DNA of 19,043 nucleotides, taken from assembly GCA_040394475.1 (NCBI GenBank), contig JBEBSD010000103.1, forward strand, positions 1-19,043, given 5' to 3'. Positions 7,768-14,618 of this stretch are shown here, piece by piece. Position 1 is the first letter of the stretch. Each line of letters begins with the position of its first letter. A model generated the notes under the pieces. It worked only from the letters and a program-made list of their open reading frames with translations, was not told the origin of the DNA and did not search any database. Made by a program: the position numbers and the translations under genes. This stretch comes from JBEBSD01 sp040394475. GTDB lineage: Bacteria > Bacteroidota > Bacteroidia > Cytophagales > Spirosomataceae.

Positions 7768-8658
7768 TTAATTGACTACAAGGGACACACGACGGTTTGC
7801 GGCACGTCCTTCTTCGGTTGCATTCGAAGCCTTCGGTTGTGTTTGCCCCTTTCCGGCTACCGTTAACTGGTCGGCGGGCAACCCGGAGGCTACCAGCTGA
7901 TTGCGGACTTCTTCCGCCCGGTCACGTGACAATGCCAGATTGGACGGTGCGTTTCCGACGTTGTCGGTATGGCCTGTCAGCAGCAGCTTCTTGTCCGGGT
8001 GTTCCACCAGGTATTTCCTGGCTTCTTCAATAAACTGCGTGTTGTCCGGAGTCTGGATGTACTGCACACTTCCTGTATTGAAATACAGATCAAGTGACTG
8101 GAAGATGGTTTCGAATTTCTGAGACGTGGCCAGGGCATTTTCGGCAAGTCCCAGCGCCGTTGTAAAGTTTAATTCCAGTCCTCCCCGAAGCGAGTCAGCA
8201 GTGAACAGCAACTCTTCCGAACGTTCCCCGCTGGTTTGAATGACAGCGGGCGGTACCCCTTGCTGTACGAAGTATATTTTTACATTTTCAGCACGGGCGA
8301 TTCCCAGGTCGGGCCAGGACGTGTTATTGTTTTCCGAAGCACTGTAATAGCCGGTCAGCAGCATTCTTCGGTCGGGATCGGCCAGCAGATAGCGGGCCAC
8401 AGAATCGAGCTCACTCCGAATGGAAGCGATACCGGGCTCGGCACCCGACGCTGCAAAACTGAAATTACCCGGCGCCATCAACATCAGCTGAGCGCCGTCC
8501 ATAATATGGAGGGCAGGAAGCTCGGGAGCAGGCTGGTCGGCCGCACGGGCCAACGCGGGTTCTTCGCAAAGTAATTTTATTTTACAGGTATGCCACCAGG
8601 AAGAACCGCCGATCCAAACGATCAGTGCCAGCAACCAGAATACGTTAGAAATGGACAT
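7768..8658 (-). CDS. Inner-membrane-anchored protein with two OmpA-like domains
   Basis: This 296-residue protein has an N-terminal hydrophobic anchor (residues 5-20) and two OmpA_C-like peptidoglycan-binding domains. The second (about 185-296) is canonical: LLLTGHTDNVGNAPSNLALS with Asp232, then Arg247 in SRDRAEEVR and the final GRAANRRVSLVV. These are the two residues that hold the diaminopimelate side chain in the OmpA family. The first (about 60-165) keeps the fold pattern (YLLADPDRRMLLTGYY, then ARAENVKIYFVQQG), but the Asp is missing, so it has probably lost peptidoglycan binding. The protein starts the unit whose next two genes are membrane HhH paralogues. It could be mistaken for a MotB-like stator, but no channel motif with a conserved membrane Asp is seen. 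The start ATG at 8658 leads directly into the anchor helix. Confidence 0.86.
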   Translation of the reverse strand: MSISNVFWLLALIVWIGGSSWWHTCKIKLLCEEPALARAADQPAPELPALHIMDGAQLMLMAPGNFSFAASGAEPGIASIRSELDSVARYLLADPDRRMLLTGYYSASENNNTSWPDLGIARAENVKIYFVQQGVPPAVIQTSGERSEELLFTADSLRGGLELNFTTALGLAENALATSQKFETIFQSLDLYFNTGSVQYIQTPDNTQFIEEARKYLVEHPDKKLLLTGHTDNVGNAPSNLALSRDRAEEVRNQLVASGLPADQLTVAGKGQTQPKASNATEEGRAANRRVSLVVN

Positions 8659-8847
8659 ATGTGAATGGTTTAGCGCTTTGACAGAGACGAATTTAGAAGA
8701 AAAGTGTTATAAATGTGCGGGTTGTGCCGGATAAATTTACAAGGAATGTTTGATCAGGATAAAAATACCTGTACCCCGTACCGGAGGCAGACAAGGTCCG
8801 GCACCCGGCTCTTGAATAAAATCCGGGTTGGCAGGCCTTTGGGAAGC

Positions 8848-8909
8848 GGGGTCTGTACCAACAAAAAGAGCGCTGCAGCTGCAGCGCTCTTTTTGTTGGT
8901 ACAGACCCC
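8848..8909 (-). terminator. Perfect 62-nt palindrome acting as the rho terminator
   Basis: The 31 bases 8848-8878 are the exact reverse complement of 8879-8909, with no mismatch and no unpaired spacer. The innermost part is GCTGCAGCTGCAGC, flanked by AAAAAGAGC on one side and GCTCTTTTT on the other. A folded RNA would therefore carry a GC-rich hairpin followed by a T-run in either direction. It starts seven bases after the rho stop codon (8917-8919) and separates rho from the OmpA gene, transcribed the same way. The outer ten base pairs (GGGGTCTGTA/TACAGACCCC) extend beyond what a terminator needs. Confidence 0.88.
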
Positions 8910-8916
8910 TGGTAAC

Positions 8917-10665
8917 CTATCGGTTCATCGAGATAAGAAATTCCTCGTTGCTCCGGGTTCCCCGCATATTGGCCAGCAGGAAGTCCATCGCCTCTGCCGG
9001 GTTCATATCGGCCATATGTTTCCGTAATACCCAGACTTTCTGCAACGTTTCTTTGTCGAGAAGCAGGTCTTCCCGTCGTGTTCCCGAGGTCATCACGTCG
9101 ATGGCAGGGAAAACACGTTTGTTGGATAGTTTCCGGTCGAGTTGCAGTTCCATGTTACCGGTTCCTTTGAATTCTTCGAAAATAACCTCATCCATCCGGG
9201 ATCCCGTCTCAATAAGAGCGGTTGCGATAATGGTCAGAGAACCTCCGTTCTCCACGTTCCGGGCCGCACCGAAAAAACGTTTCGGTTTGTGCAGGGCATT
9301 CGCATCCACACCACCGGAAAGAATTTTACCGGAAGATGGAACCACCGTATTATACGCACGGGCCAGACGAGTGATCGAATCCAGGAGAATTACCACATCA
9401 TGACCGCATTCTACCATTCGTTTTGCTTTTTCCAAAACGATGCTCGACACCTTTACATGCCGGTCAGCCTGTTCGTCAAATGTGGAGGAAATGACCTCTG
9501 CTTTCACACTGCGCTGCATATCCGTAACCTCTTCCGGACGCTCGTCAATCAACAGGATGAGCAGGTATACTTCCGGATGGTTCCGGGTAATCGCATTGGC
9601 AATCTCTTTAAGCAGGACAGTCTTACCCGTTTTGGGTTGGGCGACAATCATCCCCCGCTGGCCTTTTCCGATAGGAGCAAACAAGTCGAGGATCCTGGTA
9701 GAGTAAGAATCGGCTTTGGAGCTCAGGTTCAGACGCTCTTCAGGGAACAGCGGGGTGAGGTATTCAAATGGAATCCGGTCCCGTATTTCTTCGGTGGTCT
9801 TTCCGTTGACGGTTTCTACCCGCAATAAGGCGAAATATTTCTCGCCGTCCTTAGGCGGCCGGATCTGTCCTTTGATGGTATCCCCGGTTTTGAGACCAAA
9901 CAATTTTATCTGGGACGGTGATACATATATATCATCCGGGCTTGCCAGGTAATTGTAATCCGATGAACGCATAAAACCATATCCGCCATCCTGCATAATT
10001 TCGAGAACCCCTTCATTTACAATGAGTCCGTCAAATTCCCGGACATAATTGTTATAGTTTTTTTTGATTTTGAGGGCATTGTCGTTCCGTGGAAGCGTCC
10101 GTTCGCCTTCGCCCGGAGCACCGGCCGGCTGTGTCTCTTTACTGGTAGTGGCAGGCGGGAGGCTAAATCCTTCTGTACCTGTAATTTCGAGTAATTCGGG
10201 TGTATTCAGATCGGCCGTCTCAACATCGCTGTAAAGATCGAATGTATCGATCATTTCAGGGGCCTCAATGTCTTCAGTGAACGTTGTAAACTCCTCTTCC
10301 GGTAGTTCAACAGCTTCCTCGGTTGCTACGGCAACTTGTTCCTCGTCGGCTATAAGCGCCGGTGCGGCTTTTTTGCGTTTGGTGACTGCGGTGGAAGCAG
10401 TTTCAGACGACTCTTCTCCCTTAGGTTTGATAATGCGGGTTCGCTTCCGCTTGGGCGCTTCGTCGGTGTCATTCCCTTTTTTCTCAACAGGGTGGGGCTC
10501 TTCCGCTACCGGCACGGCAGCACCAGGCATGGCTGCCTGTTTATCCAGAATCCGGTAGATAATATCTTTTTTTGACAACCCGGTATAACTGGTAATACCA
10601 AAAGTTTCAGCAATTTCCTTTAACTCCGAAAGAAGCTTAAGATTTAAATCATCAATATTAAACAT
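8917..10665 (-). CDS. rho: Transcription termination factor Rho with long charged insert
   Basis: This 582-residue hexameric RNA-dependent ATPase ends transcription and is longer than the roughly 420-residue E. coli protein. Residues 1-44 form the Rho_N helical domain. Residues 45-195 form a low-complexity insert with a basic patch (KRKRTRIIKPK, 72-82) and long acidic stretches. The primary RNA-binding cold-shock fold is at 210-285 (GLIVNEGVLEIMQDGGYGFM). The ATPase core has Walker A QPKTGKT (343-349), LIDERPEEV (372-380), Walker B VVILLDSITR (424-433) and the Q/R loop region GGVDANALHKPKRFFGAARN. Bacteroidota Rho proteins commonly carry such a disordered insert; in Bacteroides it has been reported to support condensate formation. 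A promoter about 200 bases upstream leaves a long leader, and a perfect palindromic terminator follows the gene. Confidence 0.98.
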   Translation of the reverse strand: MFNIDDLNLKLLSELKEIAETFGITSYTGLSKKDIIYRILDKQAAMPGAAVPVAEEPHPVEKKGNDTDEAPKRKRTRIIKPKGEESSETASTAVTKRKKAAPALIADEEQVAVATEEAVELPEEEFTTFTEDIEAPEMIDTFDLYSDVETADLNTPELLEITGTEGFSLPPATTSKETQPAGAPGEGERTLPRNDNALKIKKNYNNYVREFDGLIVNEGVLEIMQDGGYGFMRSSDYNYLASPDDIYVSPSQIKLFGLKTGDTIKGQIRPPKDGEKYFALLRVETVNGKTTEEIRDRIPFEYLTPLFPEERLNLSSKADSYSTRILDLFAPIGKGQRGMIVAQPKTGKTVLLKEIANAITRNHPEVYLLILLIDERPEEVTDMQRSVKAEVISSTFDEQADRHVKVSSIVLEKAKRMVECGHDVVILLDSITRLARAYNTVVPSSGKILSGGVDANALHKPKRFFGAARNVENGGSLTIIATALIETGSRMDEVIFEEFKGTGNMELQLDRKLSNKRVFPAIDVMTSGTRREDLLLDKETLQKVWVLRKHMADMNPAEAMDFLLANMRGTRSNEEFLISMNR

Positions 10666-10814
10666 ACAGTATACATGTAGGAAGAGAGAGGACTCTACCT
10701 GAATAAATAATTATTGTTATGGAGTTGCAGCGGGTTGAGCAGACACAAAGGTTCGTCAAATAGTGGCACCAGCCTGTTGATCACTTGAAAATAAACTGAT
10801 AGATGAACTAGAAA

Positions 10815-10833
10815 GGGATATAGTCGATATCCC
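10815..10833 (-). promoter_or_regulatory. Hairpin in the rho leader
   Basis: GGGATAT (10815-10821) and ATATCCC (10827-10833) form a perfect 7-bp stem with a 5-base loop. On the minus strand the stem is followed by TTTCT, giving a weak terminator-like element. It lies about 30 bases downstream of the predicted -7 box and about 150 bases before the rho start. Rho is autoregulated by premature termination in its own leader in E. coli. Whether this hairpin contributes to anything similar here is speculation. Confidence 0.35.
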
Positions 10834-10862
10834 AAAAAGAAAATAGATATGAGATCTGAATG

Positions 10863-10892
10863 CAAAGGTATATAAAAAAACAAAAAAACAAA
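10863..10892 (-). promoter_or_regulatory. rho promoter (-33 TTTG, -7 TACCTTTG)
   Basis: On the minus strand, TTTG (10889-10892) and TACCTTTG (10863-10870) are separated by 18 bases of T-rich sequence. Both boxes match the Bacteroidota consensus, and the spacing is within the usual range. A start near 10857 would give rho a leader of about 190 bases. The site sits in the divergent region shared with coaX, whose start is 40 bases away on the other side, so the two promoters must overlap or adjoin. Confidence 0.65.
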
Positions 10893-10921
10893 TAGATCTC
10901 CTAGTATTTTTCGTAATAAAC

Positions 10922-10931
10922 AAGGAGTTTT
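10922..10931 (+). promoter_or_regulatory. Shine-Dalgarno-like site before coaX
   Basis: AAGGAG at 10922-10927 is one of the few clear purine-rich ribosome-binding sequences in the window. It is 4 bases before the GTG at 10932 and 16 bases before the ATG at 10944; neither spacing is ideal. The spacing leans to the GTG. The family's usual position for the first catalytic Asp (about residue 6) leans to the ATG. Confidence 0.45.
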
Positions 10932-11669
10932 GTGCCGGAAAATATGAATGTAGTTATCGATTCGGGGAATACGTACTCAAAAATTGGTTGGTTCGACCAG
11001 GATAAACTGGTCATGTACCGGACCGATCTGCGATATGATGCCATGATCCGTGCGGTCCGGTCCCATCCGGTGACCCGGATACTTTATTCGTCCGTAAGTC
11101 ATTCATTTGATAAATTCAGACAGACCTTGCAACCCCGGGTGCCGGTATTGCATCTTACCAACGAGTTGCCGTTGCCGGTTGGTGTGGATTACGAGACACC
11201 GGAAACGCTTGGCGTCGACCGGCTGGCGGCAGCGGCCGGCGGCAATTATTTATTTCCGCGGGAGGACCTGGTAGTGATCGATGCGGGAACCTGCATCACG
11301 TACGACCTGATCGACCGCCATGGGGTATTTCAGGGGGGGATCATTGCCCCGGGTTTGCGTATGCGTTTGAAGGCCATGCATACGTTTACAAAACGGTTGC
11401 CGTTAATCGAGATCCCCGAGGGGGGAGCGCTTATCGGGAAAAGTACGCGAGGAGCCATGCAAAGCGGAGCGGTAAACGGGATGTTGGCGGAAATCGGCGG
11501 AATTGTGGAGGCATACCGCCACCAATACCCGAACTGCCGGGTATTGGTATGCGGGGGAGATGCAGGCTTTTTTGAAAGTCGTCTGAAACTACCCATATTT
11601 GCACTCCCGGAATTGGTTCTAATAGGATTGAACAGAATATTACTATATAATGTCACTGAAATACAGTAA
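10932..11669 (+). CDS. coaX: Type III pantothenate kinase
   Basis: This kinase phosphorylates pantothenate, the first committed step of coenzyme A synthesis. It belongs to the ASKHA fold and is insensitive to CoA feedback in characterised members. In the 245-residue reading, the phosphate-1 motif is VVIDSGNTYSKIGW (7-20, Asp10). LGVDRLAAAAGG (93-104) is the family signature, with VVIDAGTCITYDLI (114-127, Asp117) as the second phosphate motif. GGIIAPGLRMR (135-145), STRGAMQSGAVNG and VLVCGGDAGFF (204-214) follow. The GTG at 10932 has a nearby purine-rich site; starting at the ATG at 10944 would give 241 residues with the catalytic Asp at position 6, as is usual. A weak -7-like TATTTTTC is at 10905-10912. 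The last 20 bases overlap the following outer-membrane gene, so the two are translationally linked. An 11-bp hairpin lies inside the gene. Confidence 0.95.
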   Translation: MPENMNVVIDSGNTYSKIGWFDQDKLVMYRTDLRYDAMIRAVRSHPVTRILYSSVSHSFDKFRQTLQPRVPVLHLTNELPLPVGVDYETPETLGVDRLAAAAGGNYLFPREDLVVIDAGTCITYDLIDRHGVFQGGIIAPGLRMRLKAMHTFTKRLPLIEIPEGGALIGKSTRGAMQSGAVNGMLAEIGGIVEAYRHQYPNCRVLVCGGDAGFFESRLKLPIFALPELVLIGLNRILLYNVTEIQ

Positions 11670-12972
11670 CAACTTGAAGCATATTACGAGTAAGCGTTTT
11701 CTTTTGCTGCCCCTGGTGGCTTTGTTTGTGTGGAATGGTTCCGTCAGCTTCGGTCAGGGGCTGGGAAATGCACCCTATTCGGTATTGGGCCTGGGAGAAG
11801 TTCAGGGAGATGCGCTGTCGGGCAGTATGGCTACCGGTAACGCCGGGGTCGCCTCCAGCAACGGGATGCAGATTAATAACCTGAATCCGGCGCTCTGGGT
11901 TCGTAACCGGTATACCACCTTTGAGTTCGGCGGCATCGCACAGTTCAAAAGAATCGAGGCGCCGGGGAGCAACCAGGCCGACCTTGGCGCCAATATCGGC
12001 TTCCTGGCGATCGCGTTTCCGGTGAACCCCAAATGGACGACCGGACTTAGCTTGAAACCCTACTCTTATATCGACTACAGCAATTCCGCCACTGGGATGG
12101 TAGCAGGCACGGTTTACCCGACTGTCTACAATTATTCCGGTAAGGGAGCGGTCAACAAGGTAGCGTTCACGAATGGTTTCCAGATTGGAAAATATGTGAG
12201 CCTGGGCCTGGAAGCATATTATCTCTTTGGTAATGTACGTCAATCCAGTGAGGTGACGATCCTTACAGGCGACGGGGAGGATAATACTGTCGGGCTGGAC
12301 GAAAAGCTGAACATGAAGAACTTCTCCGTGAGGGGCGGGGCGGCTGTCCGCATCCCCGTCCGGAAAGACAACAAGCTGTTTGTTAACCTGGGGGGAACTT
12401 ACTCGCTCGGGAATGACCTGGCAGTCAGGAGAACCAGTACCTATGTTTTAACCAGAGATTCGTTCCCGCTCTATCCGTCTACCAGTGGCGACACGCTGGA
12501 GAAGGAGTCGAAAGGGCATATCGGATTGCCGTCTCAATACCGGGTGGGAGCCAGTCTGGAATGGCCTTTCCTGCTGACGCTTTCGGCAGATTACGAGTAC
12601 ACGAACTGGACAGCATTTAAAAGTTACAAGGACCCTAAGAGCGAACAGCTCTCGGACGTCGGCCGCTTTAGCTTTGGCGCTGAATATATTCCTAAAATGC
12701 GCTCAACCCGCTATTGGGATTTGATTGCCTACCGCGCAGGGATTAATTTCGGGCAATCTCCTTACACCCCCAACGGCAACCAGCTCAATGAAACGAATAT
12801 CAGCCTGGGGCTGGGCCTGCCCATCGGACGAGGCGCCAGTACGCTGAGTCTCGCGTTTGTGGGAGGACAGCGTGGAGTATTGGTTTCCAATGCCATTCGT
12901 GAGCGTTATGTACGAATGGTACTGGCCTGGTCGTTTACCGATCTCTGGTTTGTGAAGCAAAAGATTGATTAA
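11650..12972 (+). CDS. Outer-membrane beta-barrel protein (FadL/OmpP1-like)
   Basis: This is a 440-residue exported protein with a signal peptide ending near residue 36 (GSVSFGQ), preceded by a basic N-terminal extension. The mature start (GNAPYSVLGLGEVQGDALSGS) and ATGNAGVASSNGMQINNLNPAL resemble the N-terminal plug of FadL-like porins. The rest is an alternation of amphipathic strands with aromatic girdles (YTTFEFGGIAQF, SLGLEAYYLFGNV, LSADYEYTNW), ending in MVLAWSFTDLWFVKQ. No plug domain or TonB box is seen. It overlaps coaX by 20 bases and precedes the LptC-like gene by 28 bases, an arrangement common in Bacteroidota. The substrate is unknown. The ATG at 11650 lies within coaX, and a later start at Met35-like positions is not available before the signal peptide, so this start is preferred. 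Confidence 0.8.
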   Translation: MSLKYSNNLKHITSKRFLLLPLVALFVWNGSVSFGQGLGNAPYSVLGLGEVQGDALSGSMATGNAGVASSNGMQINNLNPALWVRNRYTTFEFGGIAQFKRIEAPGSNQADLGANIGFLAIAFPVNPKWTTGLSLKPYSYIDYSNSATGMVAGTVYPTVYNYSGKGAVNKVAFTNGFQIGKYVSLGLEAYYLFGNVRQSSEVTILTGDGEDNTVGLDEKLNMKNFSVRGGAAVRIPVRKDNKLFVNLGGTYSLGNDLAVRRTSTYVLTRDSFPLYPSTSGDTLEKESKGHIGLPSQYRVGASLEWPFLLTLSADYEYTNWTAFKSYKDPKSEQLSDVGRFSFGAEYIPKMRSTRYWDLIAYRAGINFGQSPYTPNGNQLNETNISLGLGLPIGRGASTLSLAFVGGQRGVLVSNAIRERYVRMVLAWSFTDLWFVKQKID

Positions 12973-13000
12973 AAGCAGTGAATCGTTTTTCTAGGGACTC

Positions 13001-13555
13001 ATGTTGAAACAGCACGGCAGTAATAGGAAATTATTCACGGCCTGGTTGTTGGCCGCATGGCTGACGATGGGTTGCAGCGAGGAAGAAAAGAAGGGCTTCG
13101 AGCGTTATTATGGCCCCGTGGAGGAAGTGTACGACGTAGGGGTACGCTACAGTGAGGGCGGAAAAGTGACGGTCGAGATGAAGACTCCCAGGCAGTTGCG
13201 CTATGAAAATGACAATAAAGTTTTCCCCGATTCGGTAACGATTACGTTTTATGACGATAGTGGAATCCCCATTACCACGGTACGGTCGGATTCGGGCAGG
13301 TTTGAAAATGCCAGGAACATTTATACGGTGATCGGGAACGTCGTGGTCGTCAACACCATCAAACAGGAATATCTGTACACTTCGATACTCAACTGGAATC
13401 CGGTGACCCAAAAAGTATACAACGACACAACCAACCGGATTGTCCGGAAAAAGATGTCGGATGTATTGAACGGAACCGGCCTGGATGCCCGTCAGGATTT
13501 CTCCGAGATGGCTTTGCGCCGGGTATCCGGTATTTTCAGCATGAAGAGCGATTAA
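13001..13555 (+). CDS. lptC: LptC-like lipopolysaccharide export lipoprotein
   Basis: This 184-residue protein has a lipoprotein signal peptide with lipobox LTMGC, so Cys25 would be the lipidated residue. LptC proteins anchor to the inner membrane and pass lipopolysaccharide from LptBFG to LptA. The mature part reads as a chain of short beta strands of the LptC/OstA jelly-roll type, including VEMKTPRQLRYEND, FPDSVTITFYDDSG, TTVRSDSGRFEN and YTVIGNVVVVN, followed by LNWNPVTQKVYNDT. The SDSGRFEN and IGNVVV steps are characteristic of this fold. It is the third gene of the coaX-OMP-lptC string. Its last four bases overlap the convergent cytochrome gene. Other Bacteroidota often have a TPR gene between the OMP and lptC; here there is none. 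Confidence 0.85.
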   Translation: MLKQHGSNRKLFTAWLLAAWLTMGCSEEEKKGFERYYGPVEEVYDVGVRYSEGGKVTVEMKTPRQLRYENDNKVFPDSVTITFYDDSGIPITTVRSDSGRFENARNIYTVIGNVVVVNTIKQEYLYTSILNWNPVTQKVYNDTTNRIVRKKMSDVLNGTGLDARQDFSEMALRRVSGIFSMKSD

Positions 13556-13950
13556 GGCTGACAGTGATTCAGCGCGGCTTTGACACTGTCGATCCGGGTA
13601 TAGGCGGTCTCTTCTCCCCAGGTATTGTATACATAAGTGGTGATTTCGGCAATTTCCAGATCGGTTAATTTGGGATTGGCGGGCATGGGGCGATTGTAGG
13701 AAACACCGTTTACGGTAATTTCTTCGCTGATTCCATTCTTGACAATACAGATAAACCGGTCTTTCAGTCCCAAATAATGCAAGGGAGGATACAGATTGGC
13801 CATTCCGGCGCCATCGGCCTGATGGCAGTTGGCACAATGAAGGGCATACAGTGCAGCACCCTCCGCATAATACTGATCGCGCTTGACCTGCTCGGCGGAG
13901 TTGCAGGCAAGCATGCCCAGCAACGCTGCCGAAAGCAATAATACTTTCAC
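13552..13950 (-). CDS. Monohaem cytochrome c lipoprotein
   Basis: This 132-residue exported electron carrier has a lipoprotein signal peptide with lipobox GMLAC (Cys16) and one haem-binding motif, CANCH (39-43). Met89 in RPMPANPKLTD is the likely second axial ligand, followed by the closing helix IAEITTYVYNTWG. The size and motif order fit a small class I cytochrome c. Its start codon overlaps the end of the SCO gene by four bases, so the two are almost certainly co-translated. That suggests that the copper chaperone and the electron carrier serve the same oxidase or reductase. At its 3' end it overlaps the convergent lptC gene by four bases, with no terminator between them. Confidence 0.93.
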   Translation of the reverse strand: MKVLLLSAALLGMLACNSAEQVKRDQYYAEGAALYALHCANCHQADGAGMANLYPPLHYLGLKDRFICIVKNGISEEITVNGVSYNRPMPANPKLTDLEIAEITTYVYNTWGEETAYTRIDSVKAALNHCQP

Positions 13951-14612
13951 TCTGACTTATATTCGTTTGCTAAAACAGAAATATCCCGGATCAGCTTCTC
14001 CACACTCTTTTCTTCTGTTCCATCATACATTCCGCGGACTCTTTTTTCTTTGTCGACCAGAATAAAGGCCCCGCTATGAATAAACCCGCCGGCAGCGGCA
14101 CTGTCTTCATTAGCCGTGACCATATAACTGCCCTGACCGATCTCATAGATTTTTTCCTTGGATCCCGTAACAAATAACCATTGATCTCCGGTGACGCCTA
14201 GGTCGTCTGCATAGCGTTTCAAGACCTCCGGTGTATCATGCCTGGGGTCAATCGTATGGGATAAAATAGCCACATCGTTCCGGCCGTTAATAGCCTTGTG
14301 TACCTTTATCATGTTCTTTTTCATGACAGGACAGATGGTCGGACAGGATGTAAAGAAAAAGTCGCTGACGTAAATTTTGCCGTTCAGGGTATTTTCGTTA
14401 ACAGTATCACCGTACTGGCTGACAAACGCAAAAGGAGGAATTGTATGATAAATAGTATCGGTGACCGTTTCTCCGTCGACGGTTTTTTCGGTCCATTCCC
14501 TTTCTCCCAGAATGGGCAGCTTTTCAGGAGTGTCGGTGCAGGCATGCAAGGCAATCAGGGCCGGGAAAAGCACCCGGATCAAAAAGGGGATTCTTCTCAT
14601 TCGTATTCGCAA
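13947..14612 (-). CDS. SCO1/SenC-family copper chaperone
   Basis: This is a 221-residue thioredoxin-fold protein of the SCO family, which delivers copper to the CuA site of cytochrome c oxidase or acts as a thiol reductase in its assembly. The copper-binding CxxxC is Cys90-Cys94 in FFFTSCPTICPVM. The third ligand is His179 in GGFIHSGAFILVDKE. The SCO signature TIDPRHDTPEVLKRYAD (120-136) is also present. The N-terminus is a probable lipoprotein signal with Cys25 (LHAC), so it is membrane-tethered in the periplasm. It follows the 149-residue lipoprotein gene by six bases and overlaps the cytochrome c gene by four. No oxidase subunit is in the window, so the target enzyme is not identified. Met1 or Met5 could be the start. 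Confidence 0.94.
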   Translation of the reverse strand: MRIRMRRIPFLIRVLFPALIALHACTDTPEKLPILGEREWTEKTVDGETVTDTIYHTIPPFAFVSQYGDTVNENTLNGKIYVSDFFFTSCPTICPVMKKNMIKVHKAINGRNDVAILSHTIDPRHDTPEVLKRYADDLGVTGDQWLFVTGSKEKIYEIGQGSYMVTANEDSAAAGGFIHSGAFILVDKEKRVRGMYDGTEEKSVEKLIRDISVLANEYKSE

Positions 14613-14618
14613 TTAATC

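Noticed and set aside
8802..8828. ACCCGG/CCGGGT 6-bp stem with a 14-base loop in the spacer after rho
   Set aside because: The stem is short, the loop long and there is no T-tail; it is likely chance next to the real terminator.
10695..10883. 62-residue frame in the rho leader
   Set aside because: Its start codon lies upstream of the predicted transcription start, there is no ribosome-binding site, and the composition is typical of AT-rich noncoding DNA.
13031..13837. 268-residue minus-strand frame across lptC and the cytochrome gene
   Set aside because: It overlaps two well-supported genes on both strands and shows no signal peptide or motif.
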